DNA of 64,000 bases from Methylotenera oryzisoli_B. GTDB lineage: Bacteria > Pseudomonadota > Gammaproteobacteria > Burkholderiales > Methylophilaceae. Numbering within the stretch: the stretch's first letter is position 1; every line of letters starts with the position of its first letter. Where the stretch lies: the NCBI GenBank assembly GCA_965613685.1, contig OZ277031.1, forward strand, positions 1,616,807 to 1,680,806. The letters run 5' to 3'. A model generated the notes under the pieces. That model was not told the origin of the DNA and ran no database searches. It saw nothing but the letters and a program-made list of their open reading frames with translations. Below, piece by piece: positions 8,189 to 15,854 of the stretch. The position numbers and the translations under genes were made by a program.

Positions 8189-9598
8189 CTAAAACCTACA
8201 CTCCCCTAGCGCTTCAATGCGTGAAAACTTGTCAGCACTAATCTTAGTTAATTCTTTTTCAAAAACTTCAAAATCTTTAGCAAAAGTTTTTTTATAGGCA
8301 CCTGCTTTGTCTAATCGAGTTGTATCGTCAATTAAATAATCTTTAACATCTCTAAAGACTTTGACCAGATCGTAATCATCTGAATTTAAAAGTTTTGCTG
8401 ATTTTAAGTTAATCTTTTTATCATTTCTAAATTTGTTATAAGTTGTTTCGTAAAGATTAACTAGACTTGTAAACTCTTTATCAAGATGCTCAAGAAGTTT
8501 TTTGTAATCCTCACTAACCTGTTCCATATCATTAATAGCTGTACTCCATAAATCTATTTCCTGGACACCTTCTTTTTTAGTCTTACTAATTATTTCCTTT
8601 ATTTGCATTTGTGATTGAAGCCATGCTTCTCTCAATGCCATGGTTTTCTGACTAACTTTGCTCTTGATCTTTATTAGGGATCTATAAATGGCGCCATAAC
8701 CAGGATATGGGTCATCCGCAAAATAGCCATCTATGTATGACACAACTGCTAATACAATACCAACGGAAATAATAAGTACCGCAGTAACATCAAGGGTTGA
8801 AACCTTATCCCATGGCGACCATTCCCAATGGGATAAGATTCCACTATCGCCTAATGTTTCACTACTTTGAGCTTTAACAATGGCATCCCTAAAAATACCC
8901 ATATTGGCATTTAGAAGAACGATAATAAACATGTGAAGTAATAAAAATAATGAAAGGGAAACTCTACTAAATTGATTTTCAGCGTGAATTATTCGCCCCA
9001 TCAACAATCTTCCGATCATATAGCAGGAAATAATATTGACCGCAGCTTGAGATATGCCAATTGACATTGCTTGATTTCGTGTCACAGAATCACCAGACAT
9101 CATCATTGAGTAATTAACAATTGATTCTATTATGAATAAGCTTATTAGAACGAGCCATTGAAATAAATTACCATCGCTGTTGACGGGAAGCAATGCCAGG
9201 CTGTGATGTTTCTTAAAATCTAAAAAATTTTTCTTTTTAAGCTCGAATTCATTATGTAACTCCCTTAATTCAATTTCCTCTTTGTCCAAATTGAAATTTT
9301 TCGTAGAGTGTAACTCACTATGAACTTTAGATTCTTTCAAAGAAACATCAGATTTAGCCAAATTTATATCAGCATTTGATTGAAGTTGGTGGAAATACTC
9401 CTGGGCTTTAATGTATTGAGCGTGATGGAAGTTTTGAAGAGCTTGCTCGGCTTTATAAATTACCTTTGGGAGGTTGTCTACGTTAACGTCAAGCTCAATA
9501 TTAGCCTCAGCTCTGGCTGACGTTTCAATATCTTTGTGAGGAAATTTTGGAATTGAGTCAAATTTTTTGTGTTCCCCAGGAATGTTAGGTTTTGCCAT
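8189..9598 (-). CDS. Coiled-coil membrane protein of unknown function
   Basis: A 469-residue protein. Residues 45-130 are charged and helical (probable coiled coil). Four membrane segments follow at about 146-165, 178-200, 212-232 and 269-288. The C-terminal region, 300-469, is again long, charged and helical, probably cytoplasmic. No catalytic motif is seen. It is the first gene of a two-gene operon with the secreted vWA-like protein (1-nt spacing). Such a membrane/periplasm pair could form an envelope complex or sensor; transfer-related or defence roles are possible but unsupported. Confidence 0.6.
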   Translation of the reverse strand: MAKPNIPGEHKKFDSIPKFPHKDIETSARAEANIELDVNVDNLPKVIYKAEQALQNFHHAQYIKAQEYFHQLQSNADINLAKSDVSLKESKVHSELHSTKNFNLDKEEIELRELHNEFELKKKNFLDFKKHHSLALLPVNSDGNLFQWLVLISLFIIESIVNYSMMMSGDSVTRNQAMSIGISQAAVNIISCYMIGRLLMGRIIHAENQFSRVSLSLFLLLHMFIIVLLNANMGIFRDAIVKAQSSETLGDSGILSHWEWSPWDKVSTLDVTAVLIISVGIVLAVVSYIDGYFADDPYPGYGAIYRSLIKIKSKVSQKTMALREAWLQSQMQIKEIISKTKKEGVQEIDLWSTAINDMEQVSEDYKKLLEHLDKEFTSLVNLYETTYNKFRNDKKINLKSAKLLNSDDYDLVKVFRDVKDYLIDDTTRLDKAGAYKKTFAKDFEVFEKELTKISADKFSRIEALGECRF

Positions 9599-9723
9599 TT
9601 TAAAGCCTCACTATAAATTTATAGTTCTTTATAATATAAAAAAATACTTTTAATTTTGTTTATAAATAACTTTATTACAACAACCAATGGTTCTTAATCG
9701 CTTCTTATGCGGTTAAAGTGAAT

Positions 9724-9993
9724 TCATTGGAGCTTTTTCAGCTGGAGCAAATAAACGCCAGCAATTACATCAATGACCACCCAAATGAATTTCGATAAGT
9801 AGATTGCTGAAAAAGGGTTAAAAAGAATGGCTATGACTATTAACACCCCCTTAGTTTTACCATCTAGCAATGCCCAGCCTTTGATAATCAAGTATATGAC
9901 GCCAAGACAGACTGTCACACGCAAAAACTCATAATACGCATAAGGTAGGGGTAATGCGGCTATAAAAAGAAGTGCTGCAATCATCTTGTTCAT
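9724..9993 (-). CDS. Small membrane protein, DUF6804-like
   Basis: An 89-residue hydrophobic protein with about three membrane segments (residues 5-20, 25-42 and 48-85) and the pattern ALPLPYAYYEFLRV, then ILFNPFSAIYLSK, typical in my recollection of the DUF6804 family of unknown function. The start at 9993 was chosen because AAAGAGGA lies 6-7 nt upstream; the longer frame to 10056 has no such site. It sits alone, divergent from the nuclease gene at 10122. Confidence 0.65.
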   Translation of the reverse strand: MNKMIAALLFIAALPLPYAYYEFLRVTVCLGVIYLIIKGWALLDGKTKGVLIVIAILFNPFSAIYLSKFIWVVIDVIAGVYLLQLKKLQ

Positions 9994-10121
9994 AAAAATC
10001 CTCTTTAATAACCTTGTCCTGAGTAGGATAATAATCCTTATTATTGAAAACAACAAATGAGTGTATTAATAAGTGAAAGCATTGATTCTTGCTCTTGCAT
10101 TACCATTTTCTGCGGTGAAAT

Positions 10122-10838
10122 ATGAAAACTAAAAAACTACTATTTATAGGTGAGCCTACGAAAAAATTGATTGTATTTCTGGCCCTTCAGTTTTTTATTG
10201 GCTTAAGTTACGCTGGGACGTTAATTGGAAGGGTAGTAGGAATTAGTGATGGCGACACAATAACTGTTCTTGATTCAAACAATAAACAAACCAAAGTAAG
10301 ACTAAATGAAATTGACACGCCAGAATTGGGGCAACCTTATGGTGCTAAATCTAAACAAGGGCTATCTGACTTAATTTATGAGAAAACAGTCACAATAGAA
10401 ACACAATCTAAGGACAAATATGGAAGAGCTTTAGGTAGAGTCTATCTTGATAGCACCGATATAAATTCTGAAATGATAAAGCGTGGATTAGCGTGGGTTT
10501 ATAGGCAATATTCAAAAGATAAATCGTTGCTATTATTAGAATCAGCGGCTAGATTAAACAGAATAGGATTGTGGAGCTTACCAGAGTCTCAGAGAATTCC
10601 TCCATGGGAATGGAGAAGGGATAATAAACGTAACCAAAATAGTGAATTAGGAAACAATCTTGGTTATGAAATAGTAAAAAAAATTAATGCATCAAAAGAT
10701 GGATTTGTGTGTGACGGCAAGAGAAAATGTAGTCAGATGATCAATTGCTCAGAAGCCATATTTTATCTAGAAACTTGCGGCTTGCCTCAATTAGATGGTA
10801 ATAAAAATGGTATTCCTTGTGAAAGTATTTGTAAATGA
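10122..10838 (+). CDS. Secreted thermonuclease-like protein with Excalibur domain
   Basis: A 238-residue protein. An N-terminal hydrophobic segment (about residues 17-31) is a signal peptide or anchor. Residues 33-165 form a staphylococcal-nuclease (SNase) domain, with DGDTITV, RLNEIDTPELG and KYGRALGRVYL supplying the usual Asp, Arg/Glu and Arg catalytic positions. The C-terminal about 45 residues are an Excalibur-type Ca-binding motif with DGNKNGIPCES and four further Cys. It probably cleaves DNA or RNA outside the cytoplasm. In mobile islands such nucleases may process incoming or extracellular DNA (inference). Confidence 0.85.
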   Translation: MKTKKLLFIGEPTKKLIVFLALQFFIGLSYAGTLIGRVVGISDGDTITVLDSNNKQTKVRLNEIDTPELGQPYGAKSKQGLSDLIYEKTVTIETQSKDKYGRALGRVYLDSTDINSEMIKRGLAWVYRQYSKDKSLLLLESAARLNRIGLWSLPESQRIPPWEWRRDNKRNQNSELGNNLGYEIVKKINASKDGFVCDGKRKCSQMINCSEAIFYLETCGLPQLDGNKNGIPCESICK

Positions 10839-10977
10839 TGAGCATGCTTCACGCTACGAATGCAAAGGTTTAGAGCCATCATCACCATTCTCTTTTGAAT
10901 ATAGCGCTTCCTTTAGCCATTCATTTAGGGGTGTTTTGGAGGTTAAAAGGTAATAGTTTGTCAATGAAGGATTTGAT

Positions 10978-11682
10978 ATGGGAAAACTCATCACGGCATT
11001 ACTAACAGCAATATTACTGATTATAAGTAGCGTGGGAGCTGCTGGCGCATTAGAGGATGCTAGCAAGGCTTATGCAAGTGGTGATTATGCAAAAGCGGCT
11101 AAGCTTAACAAGTTAGCAGCAGCACAAGGTTTTGCACAGGCGCAATATAACCTAGGGATAATGTATGCTAACGGACAAGGCGTAGTGAAGAACGATGTTG
11201 AGGCTGTTAAGTGGTATAAGTTAGCAGCAGCACAAGGCGATGTAATGGCACAATTAAATCTAGGCGGAATGTATGCTAACGGACAAGGTGTAGTGAAGAA
11301 CGATGTTGAGGCTGTTAAGTGGTATAAGTTAGCAGCAGCACAAGGTTTTGCACAGGCGCAATCTAACTTAGGGATAATGTATGCTGAAGGGGAGGGGGTT
11401 GTAGAGAACGATGTTGAGGCTGTTAAATGGTATAAGTTAGCAGCAGCACAAGGTTTTGCACAGGCGCAATCTAACTTAGGGATAATGTGCGCTAAAGGGG
11501 AAGGGGTTGTGCAGGATTATGTTGTAGCACACATGTGGTCTAATTTAGCTGCAGCACAAGGGAATGCAAAAGCTATTGAATTTAGGGCATTAATAGAAGA
11601 ATTAATTACACCACAACAAATAGCCGAAGCCCAAAAACTTGCACGTGAATGCTTGGCTAAGAAATATAAAGGTTGTTATTAA
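10978..11682 (+). CDS. Secreted Sel1-repeat (TPR-like) protein
   Basis: A 234-residue protein with a signal peptide (residues 1-24, ending GAAGA) and about four Sel1-like repeats of 36 residues (the unit contains A-AQYNLGIMYANGQGV and AVKWYKLAAAQG). Sel1 proteins are helical scaffolds for protein-protein contacts. The repeats are nearly identical at DNA level, so expansion is recent. The C-terminal 50 residues (LITPQQIAEAQKLARE) end the solenoid. A GAAGGA site lies 6 nt before the ATG. Partner and role are unknown. Confidence 0.85.
   Translation: MGKLITALLTAILLIISSVGAAGALEDASKAYASGDYAKAAKLNKLAAAQGFAQAQYNLGIMYANGQGVVKNDVEAVKWYKLAAAQGDVMAQLNLGGMYANGQGVVKNDVEAVKWYKLAAAQGFAQAQSNLGIMYAEGEGVVENDVEAVKWYKLAAAQGFAQAQSNLGIMCAKGEGVVQDYVVAHMWSNLAAAQGNAKAIEFRALIEELITPQQIAEAQKLARECLAKKYKGCY
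11112..11510 (+). repeat. Tandem 108-bp repeats inside the Sel1 gene
   Basis: Blocks encoding WYKLAAAQGFAQAQ and NLGIMYANGQGVV recur every 108 bp with very few base differences, the sign of recent duplication or recombination within the gene. Confidence 0.8.
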
Positions 11683-12020
11683 ATCGTATTCAGTAATAAT
11701 TTAACTATATTTTCTAATTTAGCCAGCATGAATTAACCCCGTTTTATTTTTCATAATACTCTTTTCAAACTGGGATGTGATTTGCTGTTTTTTGTACCCA
11801 GTGAGGTACATCTTACGATTCAACTTACAGTCGGTCATACCCCCCCCCCACAAGGTTGAGCTAGGATCTTTTGACCCTTTTCTACCTATCACCTAAAACT
11901 ACATTTGTAGTTATATTGAAAGTTACCAATATACCGAGTAAGGTTAGAATTAATTTTTAATACAATCGATTCAGCACCAGTTTAAGATAGCTTATGTAAT
12001 CACGAACAGGCATATATTTC
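11683..12020. other. Intergenic region with poly-C tract and small palindromes
   Basis: No gene seen. It contains a run of ten C (11840-11849), a TGTACC/GGTACA stem at 11793-11810, and a perfect 16-bp palindrome AACTACATTTGTAGTT (11897-11912) about 110 bp before the GIY-YIG gene, which could be an operator. The string AATATACCGAGTAA near 11930-11943 recurs near 12946-12959. Confidence 0.5.
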
Positions 12021-12503
12021 ATGCTTAATCCCTCTGACGACCTTGTCTTAAGCGCTCTATTTGATTCATCATCAGAGCTACGGCCGTTTACTCTTTCAAA
12101 CATTAAAGATATCCCTTCTCACGGATCAATTATCTACACCGTATTTTTAGATAAGTCAGAGTTTATTTACGTTGGAATAGGTGGGCTATCTGGCAAATCT
12201 GTTTTAGATAGAAATCCACAAAGCCGAATTCGTCAACACACACAAGGCACTCGAAGTGGTGACCAGTTTTGCATCTATATTCAAGATTTCTATGTATTGC
12301 CAACATTGCTTGGCCAACCCTATACACCAGTAAAAGGTCGCCTAGATAGATTAACCAAAGAATTTATCCGAACAAGGTTAAGCTATAGGTATGCTGTCAT
12401 TCAATCAAACGATAGTGATAAAGTTGTCCGAAGGCTTGAGCGTGAGCTGCAGTCAGGACAACATGGTCATGGAATCCCTAAATTAAATGGAATGCCTAAG
12501 TGA
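12021..12503 (+). CDS. GIY-YIG-type nuclease-like protein
   Basis: A 160-residue protein. Residues 35-54 carry the GIY-YIG signature in variant form (G35-SIIY39, Y50-VG52), followed by SRIRQH (the conserved Arg helix), GTRSGDQF, a late RRLERELQSG with the catalytic Glu candidate, and PKLNG at the end. This is a single-domain metal-dependent nuclease fold. Its TGA stop overlaps the GTG start of the truncated HNH-HIT gene (GTGA), so the two were translated as a pair. It has no paralogue in unit 2. Function as a restriction-like or homing-type nuclease is inferred. Confidence 0.7.
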   Translation: MLNPSDDLVLSALFDSSSELRPFTLSNIKDIPSHGSIIYTVFLDKSEFIYVGIGGLSGKSVLDRNPQSRIRQHTQGTRSGDQFCIYIQDFYVLPTLLGQPYTPVKGRLDRLTKEFIRTRLSYRYAVIQSNDSDKVVRRLERELQSGQHGHGIPKLNGMPK

Positions 12504-12589
12504 CTGCTTTCGATAAATTAAGGAAGTTCATCATAAAAGACATGCGAACATCGCATATCTATCAATCCACTGAGCTACAGCCACCATAG
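12500..12589 (+). pseudogene. Truncated 5' end of an HNH-HIT gene, cut at the island junction
   Basis: A GTG-started frame encodes MTAFDKLRKFIIKDMRTSHI-YQ, which matches the first 22 residues of the intact HNH-HIT protein at 14745 with only a few changes. It then runs directly into the tRNA-His-derived att repeat (residues STELQPP) and stops. The rest of the gene is gone, so the unit-1 right end was deleted at this point. Confidence 0.88.
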
Positions 12590-12740
12590 GGACTGAAACC
12601 TTACTGGTCCGCCATCTCTATATTTTCATCAATAAATTTTAACCGTCTGTCCTACTCAAAAAAGGACAAAAATAGGACAAACCTATTCACTAAACTACGA
12701 GGTAATTATATCGTGACATCAATGTAAATAACCATAATTA
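12563..12740. repeat. 178-bp left-end repeat of island unit 2 (middle att site)
   Basis: Gapless match to 5389-5566, including the tRNA-His 5'-half sequence (12569-12594) and the paired AGGACAAA motifs at 12663-12670 and 12674-12681. Unlike the copy at 5389 it is preceded by the broken HNH-HIT gene, not by a tRNA 3' half. Confidence 0.92.
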
Positions 12741-13329
12741 TTTGCCCGAATTAAAATACCTACTGGATACTTGGGATTTAGACAGAAGAATATTTACAGC
12801 CATTGACAACAAGAACAATCGATACCAAATTATTACAAATAACAGCTTCTTCTAGAAGTGGTTTGAGTCGGAGACGGTCATCAACTAGAATTAGGTTGTA
12901 TGAATGTCTGACTGGTGTACCACATAGCACACTGTTAAAGATCTGAATATACCGAGTAATACATTGATTATAAAATGAAATACTTAACTAGCCGCTATAA
13001 CAATATAGTAATCTTTCAATATCAAATCTAACACTCAAAGTAAGATTAAAACACCAAGAGGTTTAGCTGGAAATTGAGTAACGTTGACGAAGAGCCAAGC
13101 TATCACTAATGTGAGGGATTTTATCCCGAACCCTGCTTTTTGCATTCCTTAGGATTTGTAGAGTTAGCGTGAGATTTACTTTATGCTTACTATGAAGATC
13201 TTTGACATTACTCAGTCTAAGGATAAATCTAAAAACCTAATGGTAGTTTTACTTTTAGCGTTACTAAGAAATAGAGAATAGTATTAGTTATTAGTTTGAG
13301 TATATATAAGGATGTAAATACACACAATA
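12741..13329. other. Long AT-rich leader before the unit-2 polymerase-like gene
   Basis: About 590 bp without a supported gene. A short GGGAT-TTT-ATCCC stem at 13115-13127 and an AAGGAT about 16 nt before the ATG at 13330 are the only signals seen. It could hold promoter or regulatory RNA; nothing specific is recognised. Confidence 0.45.
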
Positions 13330-14715
13330 ATGGATAAATCCACAGAACATCAGGGGTATAGGGAACCTGAGTTTAGCAACGTAACCTTTCTCTCCATTGA
13401 AAGCTATTCTGAGCATCCTGAAGTGTATACGGCAGCAGCAATGCTGTTTGATAATTTCCGTTCAGATAAAAAGCAAGTAAGGAATCCAGATAAGTACCCA
13501 AGAGACGCAAAGAAACTTATCGCCTCACTTTGGTTGCATGACGGTTTGTTTAGGTTTACCACTAAAAACTCACACTTTAGTAAAGGTAAGCGTAAGCAAG
13601 TTTGGCTAACGAATAGGGTATTGGATTTATTTAAATGCGCCATAAATATTGGTTGGGTTGAGCTGGTCGTTAAGGCGGTTCCACCCGATGTAGCAAAGAA
13701 CGGCATTGGGTTGGCAGCAATTTATACAGTCACAGACTTATTTAAATCCCTACTTGTCCATTTATCCAATACAGATATAACGTTAAATCCTGACTTGCCT
13801 TGCATTGTTCGCAAAGACAAGAATAAGGTAATCATTGAGGAAGATGCTGAGTTTTACGAATCAAATAAGTACAAGAAGTTTCAGAAGTTAATTGCCGGGC
13901 ATTTGAACTGCCTGAAATCGCATAATGCTTGCTGGGCTAATGGTACGCCCATTCTTCCAATGGATCTTAGATTGACAAGGATTTTTAACGTTGATTTTAG
14001 TCATGGCGGGAGGTTTTATTGTAACTTTCAGAACAATCCAAAGATTATTAGAAATAGCATCACCATTGATGGAAAGTCAGTTGGCAGCCTAGACATAACA
14101 CAATGTCACCCCATGCTGATTTTAAGAATGTATAAGGGCAAACCATCGGAGGATGGGTTTTTTAGTAGGCTTAATGAGGACGTTTACCAAGTTAATGGGT
14201 TTGCCAATTTAGATAGAAGCATTCGCAAGAAAGCAGTGAACACCCTTTTTAATGCACCAACAGAGAAATCCGCAATCAAGTCCCTTCGCAACACGCATTG
14301 GTGGATTGATGGCTTCACTAATGGCATCGAGATTGAAACTTATAAATCCAAAAAGAAGCGTCATGGTGAGCCTATTTTCAGGAGCGATGTGGAAATTAAA
14401 AAATTTATAGCAGCATTTAAGTTTTATCACCCTGACTTTGCTAACGTTATTGGCACTGGCATTGGATTAGCGCTTCAAGGATTTGATGGTTCTGTCACAA
14501 ATAATGTTTTATCAATTTCAAAGCAAGTTGGATTACCAATAATCCCAATTCATGAAGAATATCTTGTGGCTGAAGACAACAAGCACGCTTTAATTGAAAT
14601 ATTAAGATTTGCAATTAGGAAGACACTAAAAGAAAAAGGGCAGTATGGCTTCGTTATGGCAAAGTGGGTTGACTCGCAGGGCAATAAATCTAAAGTAAAA
14701 ATTTCTTTGGCTTAA
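13330..14715 (+). CDS. Family-A-polymerase-like protein, unit 2 copy
   Basis: A 461-residue protein, distantly related to the one at 5747-7093. It shares GGRFYCNFQ, a motif-A-like GSLDITQCHPM with Asp255, a Lys-containing helix (RSIRKKAVNTLFNA), a YHPDFANVIGTGIGLALQG block, and a motif-C-like PIHEEYLV. In the last, Glu409 replaces the Asp of HDA in the other copy. The N-terminal about 220 residues are unassigned. The two copies occupy the same position, next to the left-end repeat, which suggests a role in the element's own biology rather than random cargo. Polymerase activity is inferred; the Asp-to-Glu change may alter or abolish it. Confidence 0.55.
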   Translation: MDKSTEHQGYREPEFSNVTFLSIESYSEHPEVYTAAAMLFDNFRSDKKQVRNPDKYPRDAKKLIASLWLHDGLFRFTTKNSHFSKGKRKQVWLTNRVLDLFKCAINIGWVELVVKAVPPDVAKNGIGLAAIYTVTDLFKSLLVHLSNTDITLNPDLPCIVRKDKNKVIIEEDAEFYESNKYKKFQKLIAGHLNCLKSHNACWANGTPILPMDLRLTRIFNVDFSHGGRFYCNFQNNPKIIRNSITIDGKSVGSLDITQCHPMLILRMYKGKPSEDGFFSRLNEDVYQVNGFANLDRSIRKKAVNTLFNAPTEKSAIKSLRNTHWWIDGFTNGIEIETYKSKKKRHGEPIFRSDVEIKKFIAAFKFYHPDFANVIGTGIGLALQGFDGSVTNNVLSISKQVGLPIIPIHEEYLVAEDNKHALIEILRFAIRKTLKEKGQYGFVMAKWVDSQGNKSKVKISLA

Positions 14716-14744
14716 TGCATAAATATATGGAGTACTGATCTCAA

Positions 14745-15740
14745 TTGACTACATTCGATGAGCTAAAGAAATTCATCATTAAGGATATGAGAACCTCTCA
14801 CATCTATCAACCTGTTATGCTCATTGAATTACTCAAAAACAATGGCAAGAGAACAGTAACTGAAATAGCAAAAGCCTTCGTTAATCGAGATCCTACTCAA
14901 GTTGAGTATTACTCAAACGTCGTCAAGAACATGGTCGGTCAAGTGCTGACAAAGAACAGAGGTATCACTTACAAAGAAGGTGAAACATACCACCTATCAG
15001 GCATTCGTGACTTAAGTGAGTTTGAACGTGAAGAGCTAATTCAACTATGCCAACAACGACTAGAAGGGTATGAAGCAAAGCGTGGCGAAGCTATGTGGGA
15101 GCATCGCAGACGGGGTCATGAACCTATCAGCGGCTCTATTCGCTATGAAGTATTAAAGCGGGCAGAATTTAGATGTGAGTTATGTGGTATATCTGCAGAA
15201 GAAAAGAGTTTAGAGGTTGATCACATTCATCCAAAGAGCCTGGGCGGTAAAGATGACTTATCCAACTACCAAGCACTTTGTTATTCATGTAATGCGTCTA
15301 AAGGAAATAGAGATTCTACTGACTTCCGTGATTTAAATACACAATATGAACATCGAGTAGAAGATTGTCTTTTCTGTAATACCCAACTAGACGATCGCGG
15401 ACCCATCATTGATGAGAACGCATTGGCCTATGTAATTCGTGATGGGTACCCTGTAACGCAATATCATTCATTGTTTATACCAAAGCGTCATGTTGCAGAT
15501 TACTTCGGCCTTACACAGGCAGAAATCAATGCGATTAATCAACTCATCAAAATACAGAAGCAATTATTAGATGAAAATGACGCAACTATTGATGGTTACA
15601 ACCTTGGAATGAACTGTGGTGAATCAGCAGGACAAACAGTTTTCCACTGCCATTTACATTTAATACCACGACGTAAAGGTGACGTAGAAAGTCCTAGAGG
15701 TGGAGTTCGACATATTATTAATGGTAAGGGTAGCTATTAA
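14745..15740 (+). CDS. HNH endonuclease-HIT domain fusion protein
   Basis: A 331-residue protein starting at TTG (GGAG about 12 nt upstream). Residues 1-95 look like a winged-helix module (RTVTEIAKAF). Residues about 140-190 form an HNH nuclease with CELC, EVDHIHPKSLGG (Asp159, His160, His162), NYQALCYSC and N-ASKGNR. Residues about 212-325 form a HIT nucleotide-hydrolase domain with its own CLFC and the histidine triad CHLHLIPRR (His301, 303, 305). It would couple DNA cleavage with nucleotide hydrolysis or de-adenylylation. It lies 29 bp after the polymerase-like gene, probably in one operon. A truncated homologue sits behind a GIY-YIG gene in unit 1. Confidence 0.85.
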   Translation: MTTFDELKKFIIKDMRTSHIYQPVMLIELLKNNGKRTVTEIAKAFVNRDPTQVEYYSNVVKNMVGQVLTKNRGITYKEGETYHLSGIRDLSEFEREELIQLCQQRLEGYEAKRGEAMWEHRRRGHEPISGSIRYEVLKRAEFRCELCGISAEEKSLEVDHIHPKSLGGKDDLSNYQALCYSCNASKGNRDSTDFRDLNTQYEHRVEDCLFCNTQLDDRGPIIDENALAYVIRDGYPVTQYHSLFIPKRHVADYFGLTQAEINAINQLIKIQKQLLDENDATIDGYNLGMNCGESAGQTVFHCHLHLIPRRKGDVESPRGGVRHIINGKGSY

Positions 15741-15805
15741 TTATAGCTGCCTCAAAGCAGACATTAGATTTCGTCACTTCCGACCCATTGCAGACATTCA
15801 CCACC

Positions 15806-15840
15806 AAACAAAAGACACCCGAAGGTGCCTCAGTTTTCTT
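15806..15840. terminator. Terminator between HNH-HIT and autotransporter genes
   Basis: A 7-bp stem AGACACC/GGTGCCT with a CGAA loop, T-rich on the minus-strand side and weakly T-rich on the plus side, lies between two convergent genes. Confidence 0.6.
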
Positions 15841-15854
15841 AATGTAAGATCTAA

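Noticed and set aside
12741..13329. CRISPR array or small RNA in the long gap
   Set aside because: No regular direct repeats with spacers and no convincing promoter/terminator pair could be seen; no CRISPR array was seen elsewhere in the window either.
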